This document shows, piece by piece, positions 7,812-16,944 of a DNA stretch of 34,672 nucleotides. The notes under the pieces are model-generated. The model did not search any database. It saw only the letters and a program-made list of their open reading frames with translations, and was not told the DNA's origin. The first letter of the stretch is position 1. Every line of letters begins with the position of its first letter. The stretch comes from Lachnospiraceae bacterium (lineage in GTDB: Bacteria > Bacillota > Clostridia > Lachnospirales > Lachnospiraceae): NCBI GenBank assembly GCA_015057085.1, contig SVFB01000042.1, positions 1 through 34,672 of the forward strand, read 5' to 3'. Position numbers and translations under genes: made by a program.

Positions 7812-9512
7812 CTATGATTCTTTTTCAGAACGATAATAAGCTTCAAGTCGATCTTTACATCCCAAGAAAATCGGATACATATTCGGGTCAAACTGACTTC
7901 CCATGCTTTCCGTCATAATTTCCGTTACTTGAGGTACGCTCATAGCCTTTCTATAGCAGCGATCACTGATTAGCGCATCATATACATCTGCTACGGCCAT
8001 GATTCTTGCCTCGACCGGAATCATTTCGCCCACAAGTCCATCCGGATATCCGCGTCCGTCCCAGCGCTCGTGGTGATAGCGCGCTACATTGAAGGCCACA
8101 TTCACGAAATGTTCTTCCTCCACATCGTCCAAAATGATATGGACGAATTCGCCACTCTTTGCGGAGTGTGTCTTCATGATGGCATATTCTTCGTCTGTAA
8201 GTTTTCCAGGTTTATTTAAAATCGAATTCTCGATTGTAATCTTTCCTAAGTCGTGCATAGGCGCGGCACGAATAATATCTTGCGACATGACATCATCGAG
8301 CTGATACAGGCCTTGCTTTCGGATTTCTTCCACCAAAATGCGGATGATGTCGCTGGTTCTCTTTACATGACCACCGGTGTTGTTGTCTCGGTTATCAATC
8401 ATATTTGCCAGGCCGACAACAACTGTCTCTTGGATATTTTTGATGTTTTCCGTCTTCTGAGCGACTTCTTCGTTTAAGCTATCTGTGTAATCCTGCATAA
8501 CCTGAAGCACATGCTGCTCCTCGGTGATATCGCGTACATCAAGCAGATAGCCTAAAACTTTACTGCTTTTATTGATGGTAAATTCAGAAATTTCGCATTG
8601 GCAGTCCATTTCTCCAACCTTGAAATTTTTAAAGCCTACCTTGCGTTCCTGATATTCTTCGAGCAAGCTATATACGACCTTTGCAACATTTGTGCCTTCT
8701 TTTAATTTGGTATCCACAACCTGCATTTGCATTTCCGGAAAGAAATCAAAGATCTTGTTGTTGCAGCTTAAATACTGTCCTTTCAAATCGATGGCGAGAT
8801 AGCCTAAGCGTGTATCATCTTCCCGCTGCTTTGACACTATGCTGGTGATATCGTGGGCATGATCATGATCATAGCTTATCGCTATGATGGTATCGGCAAT
8901 CACATATAGAACCGGCAGCATAGAGAAATCCACATCCGCAAATGTTTCTACGACATACAAAAGCAGACCGATTGACAACAATACGGTATATACGATCAAT
9001 GTTTTTCGTGAAAAGGTACCTCTTCGAATCCATGCCATTATGATAATGGATACAATTGCCAAGAAGATAGCGGCCAAATATACCCAGTGAATTGATTTCA
9101 TTGGTCCACTTTCCATTTTGGTTGCAATTCCCAGACCGGTATCAATCAAGGTGATAGACTTGTAATAGGATTCATCATCAATGCCGTTCCAAACGATAAT
9201 CATATGGCCAAAGGCTAATGCATAAGCCAATACTTTTATCCATGCTTTGACATGAATTTTCATAAAATACAAAATTGCAAACAAGATAACGGTTAAAAGT
9301 ACCGTACTGTCCAGATAAATATATGCGAAGGTTACCTTTGCCGCTTCCGGAGTTGTCACTTTGGTTTTGAGCCAATAGCCTAACAAAATCAGCGGAACCA
9401 AAACTACGATGGTCCAATATCGTATATCAATCTGTTCGTAATTTTTACCGGCCATATATACCAAAACCAGTATCGAAATCATTAATAGTACTTCGTATAG
9501 TATACTAATCAT
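7812..9512 (-). CDS. Membrane HD-GYP domain protein, probable cyclic-di-GMP phosphodiesterase
   Basis: A 566-aa protein predicted to degrade c-di-GMP at the membrane. Residues 1-215 hold about seven hydrophobic segments like the 7TM input region of sensor kinases. Residues about 230-335 are PAS-like, followed by a short coiled coil. Residues about 365-560 are a complete HD-GYP domain: GGHVKR with His382, the HD pair His420-Asp421 in MHDLGKI, HHERWDGRGYP at 480-490 and DVYDAL at 509-514. Metal-binding residues look intact, so it should be active. AAGGAG precedes the ATG. It follows the response regulator by 24 bases and is the last gene of a kinase-regulator-phosphodiesterase operon, probably the output of that pathway. 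Confidence 0.9.
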   Translation of the reverse strand: MISILYEVLLMISILVLVYMAGKNYEQIDIRYWTIVVLVPLILLGYWLKTKVTTPEAAKVTFAYIYLDSTVLLTVILFAILYFMKIHVKAWIKVLAYALAFGHMIIVWNGIDDESYYKSITLIDTGLGIATKMESGPMKSIHWVYLAAIFLAIVSIIIMAWIRRGTFSRKTLIVYTVLLSIGLLLYVVETFADVDFSMLPVLYVIADTIIAISYDHDHAHDITSIVSKQREDDTRLGYLAIDLKGQYLSCNNKIFDFFPEMQMQVVDTKLKEGTNVAKVVYSLLEEYQERKVGFKNFKVGEMDCQCEISEFTINKSSKVLGYLLDVRDITEEQHVLQVMQDYTDSLNEEVAQKTENIKNIQETVVVGLANMIDNRDNNTGGHVKRTSDIIRILVEEIRKQGLYQLDDVMSQDIIRAAPMHDLGKITIENSILNKPGKLTDEEYAIMKTHSAKSGEFVHIILDDVEEEHFVNVAFNVARYHHERWDGRGYPDGLVGEMIPVEARIMAVADVYDALISDRCYRKAMSVPQVTEIMTESMGSQFDPNMYPIFLGCKDRLEAYYRSEKES

Positions 9513-9536
9513 AACAAGCGTATCTCCTTGTTCGTG

Positions 9537-9558
9537 TCAAGACTCGCTCGCGAGTTTG
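9537..9558. repeat. Fragment of the dispersed hairpin repeat inside a gene end
   Basis: These 22 bases match the right-end hairpin of the 161-bp repeat (reverse orientation) at 18 of 22 positions. They supply the last codons and the stop of the double-receiver gene. One base pair of the stem is changed on both sides (T-A to A-T) and another becomes G-U, so the stem is kept. Confidence 0.5.
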
Positions 9559-10307
9559 TTAAAGAACATCTGAATGCTATTCATAATAGACTCTTTTGGT
9601 TGTGTCTTGAGCAAATAGCCCTCAGGTTTCAGTGCCAACAATTCTCTTACTGTTTCCTGATCATTTCTTGAAGTCAAAAAGATGACCGGCGGTCTGACAT
9701 CCGTTGCATCGCTGTTTAACATTTCAAGAAATTGTGCTCCGGTGCATACAGGCATTTCGTAATCTAGCAAAATCAAATCCGGCTTTTTCGCCGAAATCAA
9801 CTTGATTGCAGCCATTGCGGAAGGACAAATCTGAACATTATAATCGTTTTCAAGCCATTCCAATACCGTGCGAAGAAATGTAGGAGAATCATCTACCACC
9901 ATAATGCTCTTCCGTATCTCGTTGTTCTTGATTTTTCCCAACAATTCGTCGATTGCATCTGCAGCTTCTTTTGCATTGATCGGGCGAATCAAAGTTTTTG
10001 CAATCAATGAAGGGGCTGTGATTGCGCTTACTTCATCGATTTCTTCCTGTTCTCCCATGATGACAAATTTCGCACCATGCTCAATGCAAAAGTCATATAA
10101 GAAAACGCGCTCCTTCGAATGCTCCATTAAAACATTTGCATCCACAACCACAAGCGGTGGCATCTCCTTCGGATGCTCCGATATGCTCTTTTTAATTTCC
10201 AATACATCCGTAAGGATTTCTTTTTCCTCAAGAAATCCTTTTAATGCACGGCTGACAAAGGATATGCTGCTTTCAATTAAAAATAATACCTGATTTTTTT
10301 CATCCAT
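9537..10307 (-). CDS. Double-receiver response regulator
   Basis: A 256-aa cytoplasmic protein with two CheY-like folds and no DNA-binding domain. Residues 1-125 look like a degenerate receiver: Asp56 in VVVDAN is present but the N-terminal acidic pair is missing. Residues about 132-250 are a full receiver with Asp139-Asp140, phospho-acceptor Asp182 in LLDYEMP, Thr212 and Lys234. It probably takes phosphate from the hybrid kinase encoded 20 bases upstream and acts by protein contact, possibly on the HD-GYP protein encoded 24 bases downstream. AAGGGAG precedes the ATG. The last codons (ASES, stop) overlap a fragment of the dispersed hairpin repeat. Confidence 0.85.
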   Translation of the reverse strand: MDEKNQVLFLIESSISFVSRALKGFLEEKEILTDVLEIKKSISEHPKEMPPLVVVDANVLMEHSKERVFLYDFCIEHGAKFVIMGEQEEIDEVSAITAPSLIAKTLIRPINAKEAADAIDELLGKIKNNEIRKSIMVVDDSPTFLRTVLEWLENDYNVQICPSAMAAIKLISAKKPDLILLDYEMPVCTGAQFLEMLNSDATDVRPPVIFLTSRNDQETVRELLALKPEGYLLKTQPKESIMNSIQMFFNKLASES

Positions 10308-10327
10308 ATCACGACTCCCTTGTAACC

Positions 10328-13297
10328 TTACTCTCCTTTAATTTGCCTACATATTTCTTCACATTTTGGGGCATCCAAATTTGCCACCACACCCCTAAGG
10401 GTCTCAAGCGACTCCTGCAACTTGGCATCATCTGTATATGTTCCAAGCTCTTCTATTATCGCATCCGCACTTTTCACATCATACGCATTCATACTGGTCA
10501 CAAGCTGATCCAATAGACTGATGAGTGCTTCCGGGCGAATATCTCCTTCTTTCTTATCGATTGTTTCGTTCATTCGGAAGAAATTCTTAAACTGCTCTGT
10601 CAAAGCAGACCATCCTTCCAGGAAATACTCCGTGGTTTCTACAATCTGCCTTACGCGAGCCTTACGTGCTGCCATCTCCAGCTGTGCTGCGGAGCCATAG
10701 ACTTGCAACGCGCCACATAATGCTGCAGAAGTTTTCATGGAATGTACTTTAATTCGATAAGAATTCAACGCATCCGCATCTTTTTCATCTTTCTGAAGCT
10801 TAAGCATATAATCTCGCAACTCTTGCTCATCCATCTTTCCAACTTGCGCAAACTGCTGCATCACGCGAAGAGCGCCATCCACACTTCCATTGTGATTCAA
10901 TGCATAGGTAACATCTACGCCTTCGATTTCCGGAAGCGCGCCCTCGTTGTCCATTTCCGGCTTCTTGGCTACCTTGCGCTTGCCTTCTTCAACCAGGTTC
11001 TCCGGCAGATATTGAAGAACGATTTCCTCTAAGCGATCTTCATCGATTGGTTTTGCAAGGAAATCTGTAAATCCTTCTTTGAGATACTCTTCTTTTGCTC
11101 CGTGCAATGCATTTGCTGTGAGGATGATTACAGGCGTCTCAAAGTTCTTTCCGCTTGAATCCTCCTTCAAGCGGCGGAATGTCTCGATTCCATCCATCTC
11201 AGGCATCATATGGTCTAAGAATATGATGTCATACTTTTTATCCTTGACCATCTCTAAGGCCTTAATTCCACTGATTGCTTTATCAATATGAATCTTGGTT
11301 TCTTTTAAGAGATTCTCGAATACCATCAGATTCATCTCATTATCATCTACCACCAGCAGATTTGCTTTTGGCGCGATAAATGAAACCTGATAATCTTCGT
11401 CATCCAAATCATCCATATGATCCCAATCCACTTTTCCGATTGGTGTCGGATCGATGATTTTTTGTTCCAGTTCGAAATAGAAATCGCTTCCCGAGCCATA
11501 TACGCTGGCTACCTTCAGCTGAGAATTCATCATTTTCAGCAATCCCTGTACCAGATTCATACCGATTCCGGTACCTTCCACGGTGCGATTTTTCTTCTCG
11601 TCAAAACGGGTGAATCGATCAAACAATTTCTTTTGATTCTCCGGTGTGATTCCGAGTCCGGTATCTTTTACAGAAATCAAAATATGTTCTCTTCCATCTC
11701 CCAATTCTTTTCCGAATACCCCAAGGCGAATTCCACCTTGGTCCGTATATTTCAGCGCATTGGTTAACAAATTGACGATAACCTGCTTCATCCGCACATC
11801 GTCTCCCAAAAGCTTGCTCGGAAGATTCTCGCTGACCTCGATGCGGAATGCCAGATTCTTTTTCTCGATGCGGTTTCTTACCACCGTCTCCGCTTCATAA
11901 ACCAGCTTCTTGATGGAATACTCACCTTCGATGATTTCCATCTTGCCTGCTTCCATTTTTGAGAAGTCTAAGATACTGTTAATCAATGCCAACAGCATAT
12001 TTCCTGCCACTTTAATATCACGTGCATAATGGCGGACAGTTTCATTGGTGCTCTCGCGCAAAATCATGGTATCCAATCCGAGAATTGTATTGATTGGCGT
12101 TCTGATTTCATGGGACATATTTGCAAGGAATGCGCTCTTAGAACTGCTCTCAAGTTGCGCCTGTTCCACCTGGCTCAAAATACGTTCCATTTCCATCTTT
12201 TCTTCTTTGATCTGCTGCGTTGTGAAAAGCACTTTCTTCAATCGACCGGTCTCACTTCGCTCCATTACGATAAACTGCAAACGACTCCATCCGAATCGTT
12301 CACTTTCGTACTCCATCGTAATACTGTTTCTCGACTCCAGGCGATCCTGTAACGTATCCAAATTCACGAATTCCAAAGTCAGTTCACGATATACTTCCTT
12401 TGGATCGAATGAGAATAAATTATCAAATTGTGCTTGTGCCGAAAGATGACGCGGACGCTCCTTATCATTTACGGATTCTACTCCCACCGGTGTAATGGTC
12501 TGCTCCACAATATCTACAACGTATACCAGGGAATATAATGCTGAAAGACATGATATACCTGATAATCTCAACTGGTTTTCGTATTGGGATTTGCGATAAA
12601 CATATCTCGCCACAATAATCATGGCCGCATAAAGAATCGTAATTCCGGTTAAGCCAAATGTCAGGTAAAATCCCAAGCCTGAATTATACTTTTGATAAAT
12701 ATGATAACGCAAAGTATAATTGGTAAAATCCGTTTCATCCCAGAAATAGAAAATACCACCGACGACCTTATTCTCTTTTGGTACTAATGTTGTTTCTTTG
12801 AATTGCTCTGATGGGTGATAAACGACATAATCTTCCGGATATAATGGAATCAACAAGTCAGAATCTTCCGTTATGTAATCTAATTCGATCCCATCCGGAT
12901 CATAATTTGCCAGATTAAGGGTTTGCACCTTTTCGATTCCTGCGTCGGCATATTGGTGAATTTCCACCTCACCGCTCCAGAATTGATTAATATAGCAGAA
13001 ATCAGCGATATGTATGGTTAATGTCCAATCTGTAATCGGTTGCTCTGAATTATTATTTAATACTACATCATAAATCCTTCCGATTAATCCGGATTCCTCC
13101 TTTTCCCAAGAGGATGTAGTATCCCCTCGAAAATGGATATCCGCATAAATCGGATCCTGCTCTGTGGCGCAATCCACTGTATGAATGCGCTGATTCACCG
13201 CGCTAACGTACAAAAAGTGAATAACCCCGCTTGCAATTGTAGCGAAAACCAATACAATCAGTACGATGGAAGCTCGTTTTACTTGCCTTTCATTCAT
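10328..13297 (-). CDS. Hybrid sensor histidine kinase with receiver and HPt domains
   Basis: A membrane hybrid kinase of about 989 aa, heading a three-gene operon. Numbering from the upstream GTG (13315), a membrane helix at about 14-40 is followed by an outer domain (about 45-210) and a second helix (about 214-240). Then come a linker, HisKA with phospho-acceptor His402 in ANMSHEIRTP, a HATPase domain with DTGLGI and GTGIGMNLV, a receiver with FLDHMMPEMDG, and a C-terminal HPt with HSMKTSAALCG. The outer domain pattern (DWTLTIHI, QFWSGEVEI) resembles family-2 cellulose-binding modules, which I consider possible, not shown. The ATG at 13297, with GGAAGG upstream, fits better than the GTG at 13315. 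Confidence 0.88.
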   Translation of the reverse strand: MNERQVKRASIVLIVLVFATIASGVIHFLYVSAVNQRIHTVDCATEQDPIYADIHFRGDTTSSWEKEESGLIGRIYDVVLNNNSEQPITDWTLTIHIADFCYINQFWSGEVEIHQYADAGIEKVQTLNLANYDPDGIELDYITEDSDLLIPLYPEDYVVYHPSEQFKETTLVPKENKVVGGIFYFWDETDFTNYTLRYHIYQKYNSGLGFYLTFGLTGITILYAAMIIVARYVYRKSQYENQLRLSGISCLSALYSLVYVVDIVEQTITPVGVESVNDKERPRHLSAQAQFDNLFSFDPKEVYRELTLEFVNLDTLQDRLESRNSITMEYESERFGWSRLQFIVMERSETGRLKKVLFTTQQIKEEKMEMERILSQVEQAQLESSSKSAFLANMSHEIRTPINTILGLDTMILRESTNETVRHYARDIKVAGNMLLALINSILDFSKMEAGKMEIIEGEYSIKKLVYEAETVVRNRIEKKNLAFRIEVSENLPSKLLGDDVRMKQVIVNLLTNALKYTDQGGIRLGVFGKELGDGREHILISVKDTGLGITPENQKKLFDRFTRFDEKKNRTVEGTGIGMNLVQGLLKMMNSQLKVASVYGSGSDFYFELEQKIIDPTPIGKVDWDHMDDLDDEDYQVSFIAPKANLLVVDDNEMNLMVFENLLKETKIHIDKAISGIKALEMVKDKKYDIIFLDHMMPEMDGIETFRRLKEDSSGKNFETPVIILTANALHGAKEEYLKEGFTDFLAKPIDEDRLEEIVLQYLPENLVEEGKRKVAKKPEMDNEGALPEIEGVDVTYALNHNGSVDGALRVMQQFAQVGKMDEQELRDYMLKLQKDEKDADALNSYRIKVHSMKTSAALCGALQVYGSAAQLEMAARKARVRQIVETTEYFLEGWSALTEQFKNFFRMNETIDKKEGDIRPEALISLLDQLVTSMNAYDVKSADAIIEELGTYTDDAKLQESLETLRGVVANLDAPKCEEICRQIKGE

Positions 13298-13347
13298 CTT
13301 ATTTACCTTCCCCACATTTGATAACTAAAAAAGCAATATCTAGGCTA

Positions 13348-13376
13348 ATTATATCTTTAGTACTAGTTTTATTCAA
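13348..13376 (-). promoter_or_regulatory. Promoter of the kinase/HD-GYP operon
   Basis: Reading leftward, TTGAAT (13371-13376) and TATAAT (13348-13353) are 17 bases apart, about 50 bases upstream of the kinase start at 13297. No terminator separates it from the gene that ends at 13393. Confidence 0.65.
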
Positions 13377-13392
13377 GCATAAAGCACTTTTC

Positions 13393-14736
13393 TTATTCCA
13401 AACATCGTTGAATCATAATCGGCTTTTTCGTTTTTTCATAAAGTTGCACCAGAGAGCTTGTGTCTCCGTAATAGCCGTCTGTACATGCAATTGCTCTGTC
13501 CAGGTTTGGCGTATCATCATAAATGCCCCATCCGGCAGCTTTATACTCCTCCACCGTGCGGGAGTACTCCTCCCAAAGTTGCGGCTCCATGTTGCGAATG
13601 GTGGCCTCCATAAGCGGATGCGGTCTCCACCAAAGCACAAACTCGTCCTGATACTGCTTCATCAAATCCAAGGTATCATGAATCTTTTGCATCATCTTCT
13701 CTTCTAAATTGATGAAAGCTGTCACTCCGGTATTGTACAAAAGTGCTTTCTTCCTGGTACCATCCGGCTTTATCATCAACGCTTTCCACTCATCCGGGAT
13801 CTCGAAATCTTCCTCCCTTAGATTCTCTACGCGATCAAACTTTGGCGAACCGGTGCCTTCAATCTTGTTTTCCCAATAGGCACGACGCGCTTCTCCCTCG
13901 ATTGCAGTCATGGTGTTGACATAGATTTGTTTGAGATTTTCGGACTGTACAATCACGCGATCCGCATTTTTCACCGCCGGAACCATGACAAAATGACGTA
14001 CATTCTCCACAGCTTTTGTATCCTTTGGATCGATGTCCCTCAATACAAAGTATGGGATATAAACCAGTTCCTCCGTCATTTCCTTTAAATTTGAAGAATA
14101 GAAAAACGGCGGTACCGTGGTGACGATATTGATATCATCATATGGATTATGAATATAAATCGCATCCGGATGGCGATTTTCAAAATCATAAATCTCGTAT
14201 CGAATGGCCGGCACATCTTTGGGGAAGTCTTTGATTTCATAATGCATTTCGCCAAGTGATCCATCCGGATTTTTATCGAAATACGGGATTGGAATCACAT
14301 ATGCCATACAGTTTTCTTCTTTTACAAGTCGGCGCCATTCGCTTTCTAAGGAATCCCACATGGACGCCTTATACGGAAGGAATACCACTTCCCGCTCTGT
14401 CGGAATGACATCACGAAGTTCTATTCCTGCTTTTTGAATCCACTGATGAAGCAATCCTGACATTTCTCCGGTATTTACTGCTTTTGCGTTGCACAAGGCT
14501 TCATGGCATTGATAAGCGCATTCACAATAGTTTTCCAAGGCATGAACCGCATCCGTTCCTTCCCCCTGGGCGCTTTCGATGGAATTTCCCACGCCAATAA
14601 CGGCTTGCTGGGTCTCTTCCAACAAACCGATTGCTTCCTGTATTCGTCCGTTTTCAATTGCAGATATGATTTCGTCGTTTGCCTCCTGAATCGTGTCGAG
14701 CATCTCGAGGCATTGTCTTTTATAATAGAGTCGCAT
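13393..14736 (-). CDS. CDP-glycerol glycerophosphotransferase-like protein
   Basis: A 447-aa cytoplasmic protein. An N-terminal helical region of about 120 residues precedes a two-lobed GT-B-like part. The second lobe carries LWWRPHPLME (about 365-374) and the late motif DGYYGDTSSLVQLYEKTKKP (about 420-439), which resemble the HP and TD-S-SV-DYxxLxKP motifs of TagF/CDP-glycerol glycerophosphotransferases that build teichoic-acid-like polymers. The closing acidic-Ser motif is present but degenerate, so the acceptor and even activity are uncertain. It begins four bases after the stop of the 26-aa microprotein, whose last codons include its AGGA site, so the two are translationally linked. The gene upstream is a HAD-like protein of the same surface-polysaccharide context. 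Confidence 0.6.
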   Translation of the reverse strand: MRLYYKRQCLEMLDTIQEANDEIISAIENGRIQEAIGLLEETQQAVIGVGNSIESAQGEGTDAVHALENYCECAYQCHEALCNAKAVNTGEMSGLLHQWIQKAGIELRDVIPTEREVVFLPYKASMWDSLESEWRRLVKEENCMAYVIPIPYFDKNPDGSLGEMHYEIKDFPKDVPAIRYEIYDFENRHPDAIYIHNPYDDINIVTTVPPFFYSSNLKEMTEELVYIPYFVLRDIDPKDTKAVENVRHFVMVPAVKNADRVIVQSENLKQIYVNTMTAIEGEARRAYWENKIEGTGSPKFDRVENLREEDFEIPDEWKALMIKPDGTRKKALLYNTGVTAFINLEEKMMQKIHDTLDLMKQYQDEFVLWWRPHPLMEATIRNMEPQLWEEYSRTVEEYKAAGWGIYDDTPNLDRAIACTDGYYGDTSSLVQLYEKTKKPIMIQRCLE

Positions 14737-14739
14737 TTC

Positions 14740-14820
14740 CTACTTTCTCTTATATCCCGTAATCATTGCCATAGCAAAACAAAAAACCGCTGCCCATGCA
14801 AAAAATTTATGCCATTTCAT
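14740..14820 (-). CDS. 26-aa single-pass membrane microprotein
   Basis: A short ORF with an excellent AAAGGAG site eight bases before its ATG. The product starts MKWHKFFAWAAVF, is hydrophobic through about residue 22 (one membrane helix) and ends in a basic YKRK tail, which predicts a cytoplasmic C-terminus. It ends four bases before the 447-aa gene and has its own candidate promoter. I know of no family. The strong ribosome site, membrane profile and tight coupling argue for a real gene; a leader peptide for the downstream gene is the alternative. Confidence 0.6.
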   Translation of the reverse strand: MKWHKFFAWAAVFCFAMAMITGYKRK

Positions 14821-14877
14821 TGAAAAATTCTCCTTTAAATTCTGCCTTCTCTTATTTTGTTTACTAATGTTAAGATT

Positions 14878-14907
14878 AGTATAAATGATTCTTGATTCTT
14901 TTTACAA
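14878..14907 (-). promoter_or_regulatory. Candidate promoter of the microprotein gene pair
   Basis: Reading leftward, TTGTAA (14902-14907) and TATACT (14878-14883) are 18 bases apart. The -35 box overlaps the stop codon of the HAD-type gene. A small hairpin (ACTAAT/ATTAGT) overlaps and follows the -10 box. Confidence 0.5.
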
Positions 14908-16944
14908 TAAATCGGTTAAATTTGTCATGCGCTTAAAGAACGGATCTTCCACCGTCAACTGCAGGAAATCACTATCCGTAATCCGCACATGTCCCACCAG
15001 CGCCAAAATCGCTTCATCCAGCGCCTTATTCACCTCTAAAGCCTGCGGTGGCAGGATGCGAATCAAATCATCCAAAAACTCTTCGATTCCCTCTTGCGCC
15101 CGGCCGAAACATTCGATATCTGTTTGACTTCTGGTTTCTTCCGCAAATACCGGATTGCCACCGGCCTCCCATTCCATCAACTGCGGATCAGGCGCCGTTA
15201 ACATCGTCTCTAAAATGTAATAATGATCGAAGATTGCGCTGTCATCCTTTTCGCTTTGACTGTAGAACGGCTGAATTTCAAGACCCTTGTCTGCCATGTA
15301 TTCCGGTTCTAATTGCAGGAAATAAAATCCCTTCATCGGCTGTCTGAACAATCTGCTCAAATACAGTTGCGTAGTTCCTTTCGCCACGAAATCAAAGAAT
15401 GCCAGTTTGGTATCCGCAATCGGCATACTCTTGATATAATCCTGATAATTCCGGCGCTGTTGCTTTGCCGCCTCCAAGATTGCCTGTGTTCTGGTGCGCT
15501 GATCCGCATCTGCCCAATCCACGCCAAAGCGAATCTTGGTTTCTTCTTCCATGGATCCAAAATATTTCATTCCATCAACATATGCGATATCTTCTTCCGT
15601 TTCCATTCCCGCACGAATCGCCGCAGTTCGCGAGGTCAGGAAATAGCATTCTCTTGTTTTTGTATCCAATTTGCGATAAAGCCGTTCGATCAAATATCCA
15701 TCGCGGGCTCCAAATAAAATCTGTTCGATTTTTTGCTCGTTGATCTGCTTTTTCATCCAAATCACAAAATCTGAAATCATAGGTCCGCAAAGTAAATATC
15801 CCACATCCTTTGCGCTGGCAACCGCAAGATTTTCCTTTTCAAAGCAAAACGGATCTGCAAACAATCGGCACTGAACCAGTCCGATTTTGATGCGATCTGC
15901 GAGACTGCGCGATTTTGGATCGCAGATGGAATCGATGCCCAATCCGCCAAGAGATTCCCACAAATCTTCCGCAGAATAAACTCGAAATGCCGATAAATGG
16001 TGGGCAATCGCGCATTCCACATCTGCCCATTCGTCGTCGCCAATATGAAGCACAATGCCATCGGTTAAAGCACGCACTTTTTCAAATAAATCGCCTGTCT
16101 TTGCTGTATTATATTCCGATGATACAAACAGCTTCTCGTATCCGAGAATATGCGCTTTCTGCAACAGTTGCCGTATTTGCTCCTGATGATAATAGCTGTC
16201 CGTCGTGATGCACACGCGTTTTCCGTCTGCACAGGCCCGGTCAAACAGCTCCACCATACTCGGTCGTGGAACAATCAGCGCCAAGTCTGCTTCCCACTCA
16301 AGGGCTGCCATCTTTTCCGGCGGCATCACATACCCAAGGCCGGCCAGTTCCAGCACGCGTTCGTAAATTGCCTCCAGCGTCGGCGCCGCATTCTTAGACA
16401 GCTCTTTTTCGGCTGCCATTCGGATGACCGCAAATTCCTGAATCTCGATTTCCTGTTCGCGCAGCTTCGCATCCACCAATTCAAATACATCCGTATAGTG
16501 CTCGCACTGACGCATCACCAGCGTATCAAACAGGTCAAAACTAATCACCTCTGCGGATTTCATCTTTTCGATCAGCGCAGTTTTACGTTGCGCCTCCACT
16601 CCGGAAAAATCATAGGAGATTTCTTTCTTCATCAACAGATCTTTTCCACGCACATCAAAAAGCGCCACGCCATGGGATTTGCATATCTCTCCGATGTTCT
16701 TTGCAATCACTTTGCAGGAGCCCGGTCGCGCAACCACTATGATTGCTGAGATATCTCGCTCTAAAGCTTCTTCCATGGTCAAAATCGGATAGCCGTAGAG
16801 TTCTCCTTCTACGCGATAGCCATCCAACAGGCCTACCACGGTCGTAAGTGAACCATATTCCTGCAAAAATCTCGGCGTCTCAGTTCCCAAGCCATACACT
16901 GCAATGGTTTGATGGTCTTTTAAGATTTCATTGATGTTTGCCAT
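14902..16944 (-). CDS. HAD-superfamily protein of the COG5610 type, probably surface polysaccharide related
   Basis: A 680-aa cytoplasmic protein. Residues 1-105 form a nucleotide-binding-like domain (VYGLGTETPRF). Residues about 130-330 are a HAD hydrolase core with all four motifs: SFDLFDTLVMR (Asp137, Asp140), CITTDSYY, a lysine in NTAKTGDLF, and HIGDDEWAD. The C-terminal 340 residues are a conserved but uncharacterised region usual for long HAD proteins found in capsule or teichoic-acid clusters. It is therefore likely a phosphatase, but the substrate is unknown. The start has a strong GGGGGAGAAGGG just upstream. The next gene pair downstream includes a CDP-glycerol-transferase-like protein, which supports a shared cell-envelope role. 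Confidence 0.7.
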   Translation of the reverse strand: MANINEILKDHQTIAVYGLGTETPRFLQEYGSLTTVVGLLDGYRVEGELYGYPILTMEEALERDISAIIVVARPGSCKVIAKNIGEICKSHGVALFDVRGKDLLMKKEISYDFSGVEAQRKTALIEKMKSAEVISFDLFDTLVMRQCEHYTDVFELVDAKLREQEIEIQEFAVIRMAAEKELSKNAAPTLEAIYERVLELAGLGYVMPPEKMAALEWEADLALIVPRPSMVELFDRACADGKRVCITTDSYYHQEQIRQLLQKAHILGYEKLFVSSEYNTAKTGDLFEKVRALTDGIVLHIGDDEWADVECAIAHHLSAFRVYSAEDLWESLGGLGIDSICDPKSRSLADRIKIGLVQCRLFADPFCFEKENLAVASAKDVGYLLCGPMISDFVIWMKKQINEQKIEQILFGARDGYLIERLYRKLDTKTRECYFLTSRTAAIRAGMETEEDIAYVDGMKYFGSMEEETKIRFGVDWADADQRTRTQAILEAAKQQRRNYQDYIKSMPIADTKLAFFDFVAKGTTQLYLSRLFRQPMKGFYFLQLEPEYMADKGLEIQPFYSQSEKDDSAIFDHYYILETMLTAPDPQLMEWEAGGNPVFAEETRSQTDIECFGRAQEGIEEFLDDLIRILPPQALEVNKALDEAILALVGHVRITDSDFLQLTVEDPFFKRMTNLTDLL

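Noticed and set aside
7776-7819. Two copies of atcctatgatt 33 bases apart before the zinc-ribbon gene.
   Set aside because: Too short to claim as operators; one copy covers the stop of the HD-GYP gene and no dyad symmetry is present.
16150-16749. A 199-aa plus-strand ORF.
   Set aside because: It is antisense to the HAD-type gene, whose motifs and ribosome site are clear; no motif is seen in the opposite frame.
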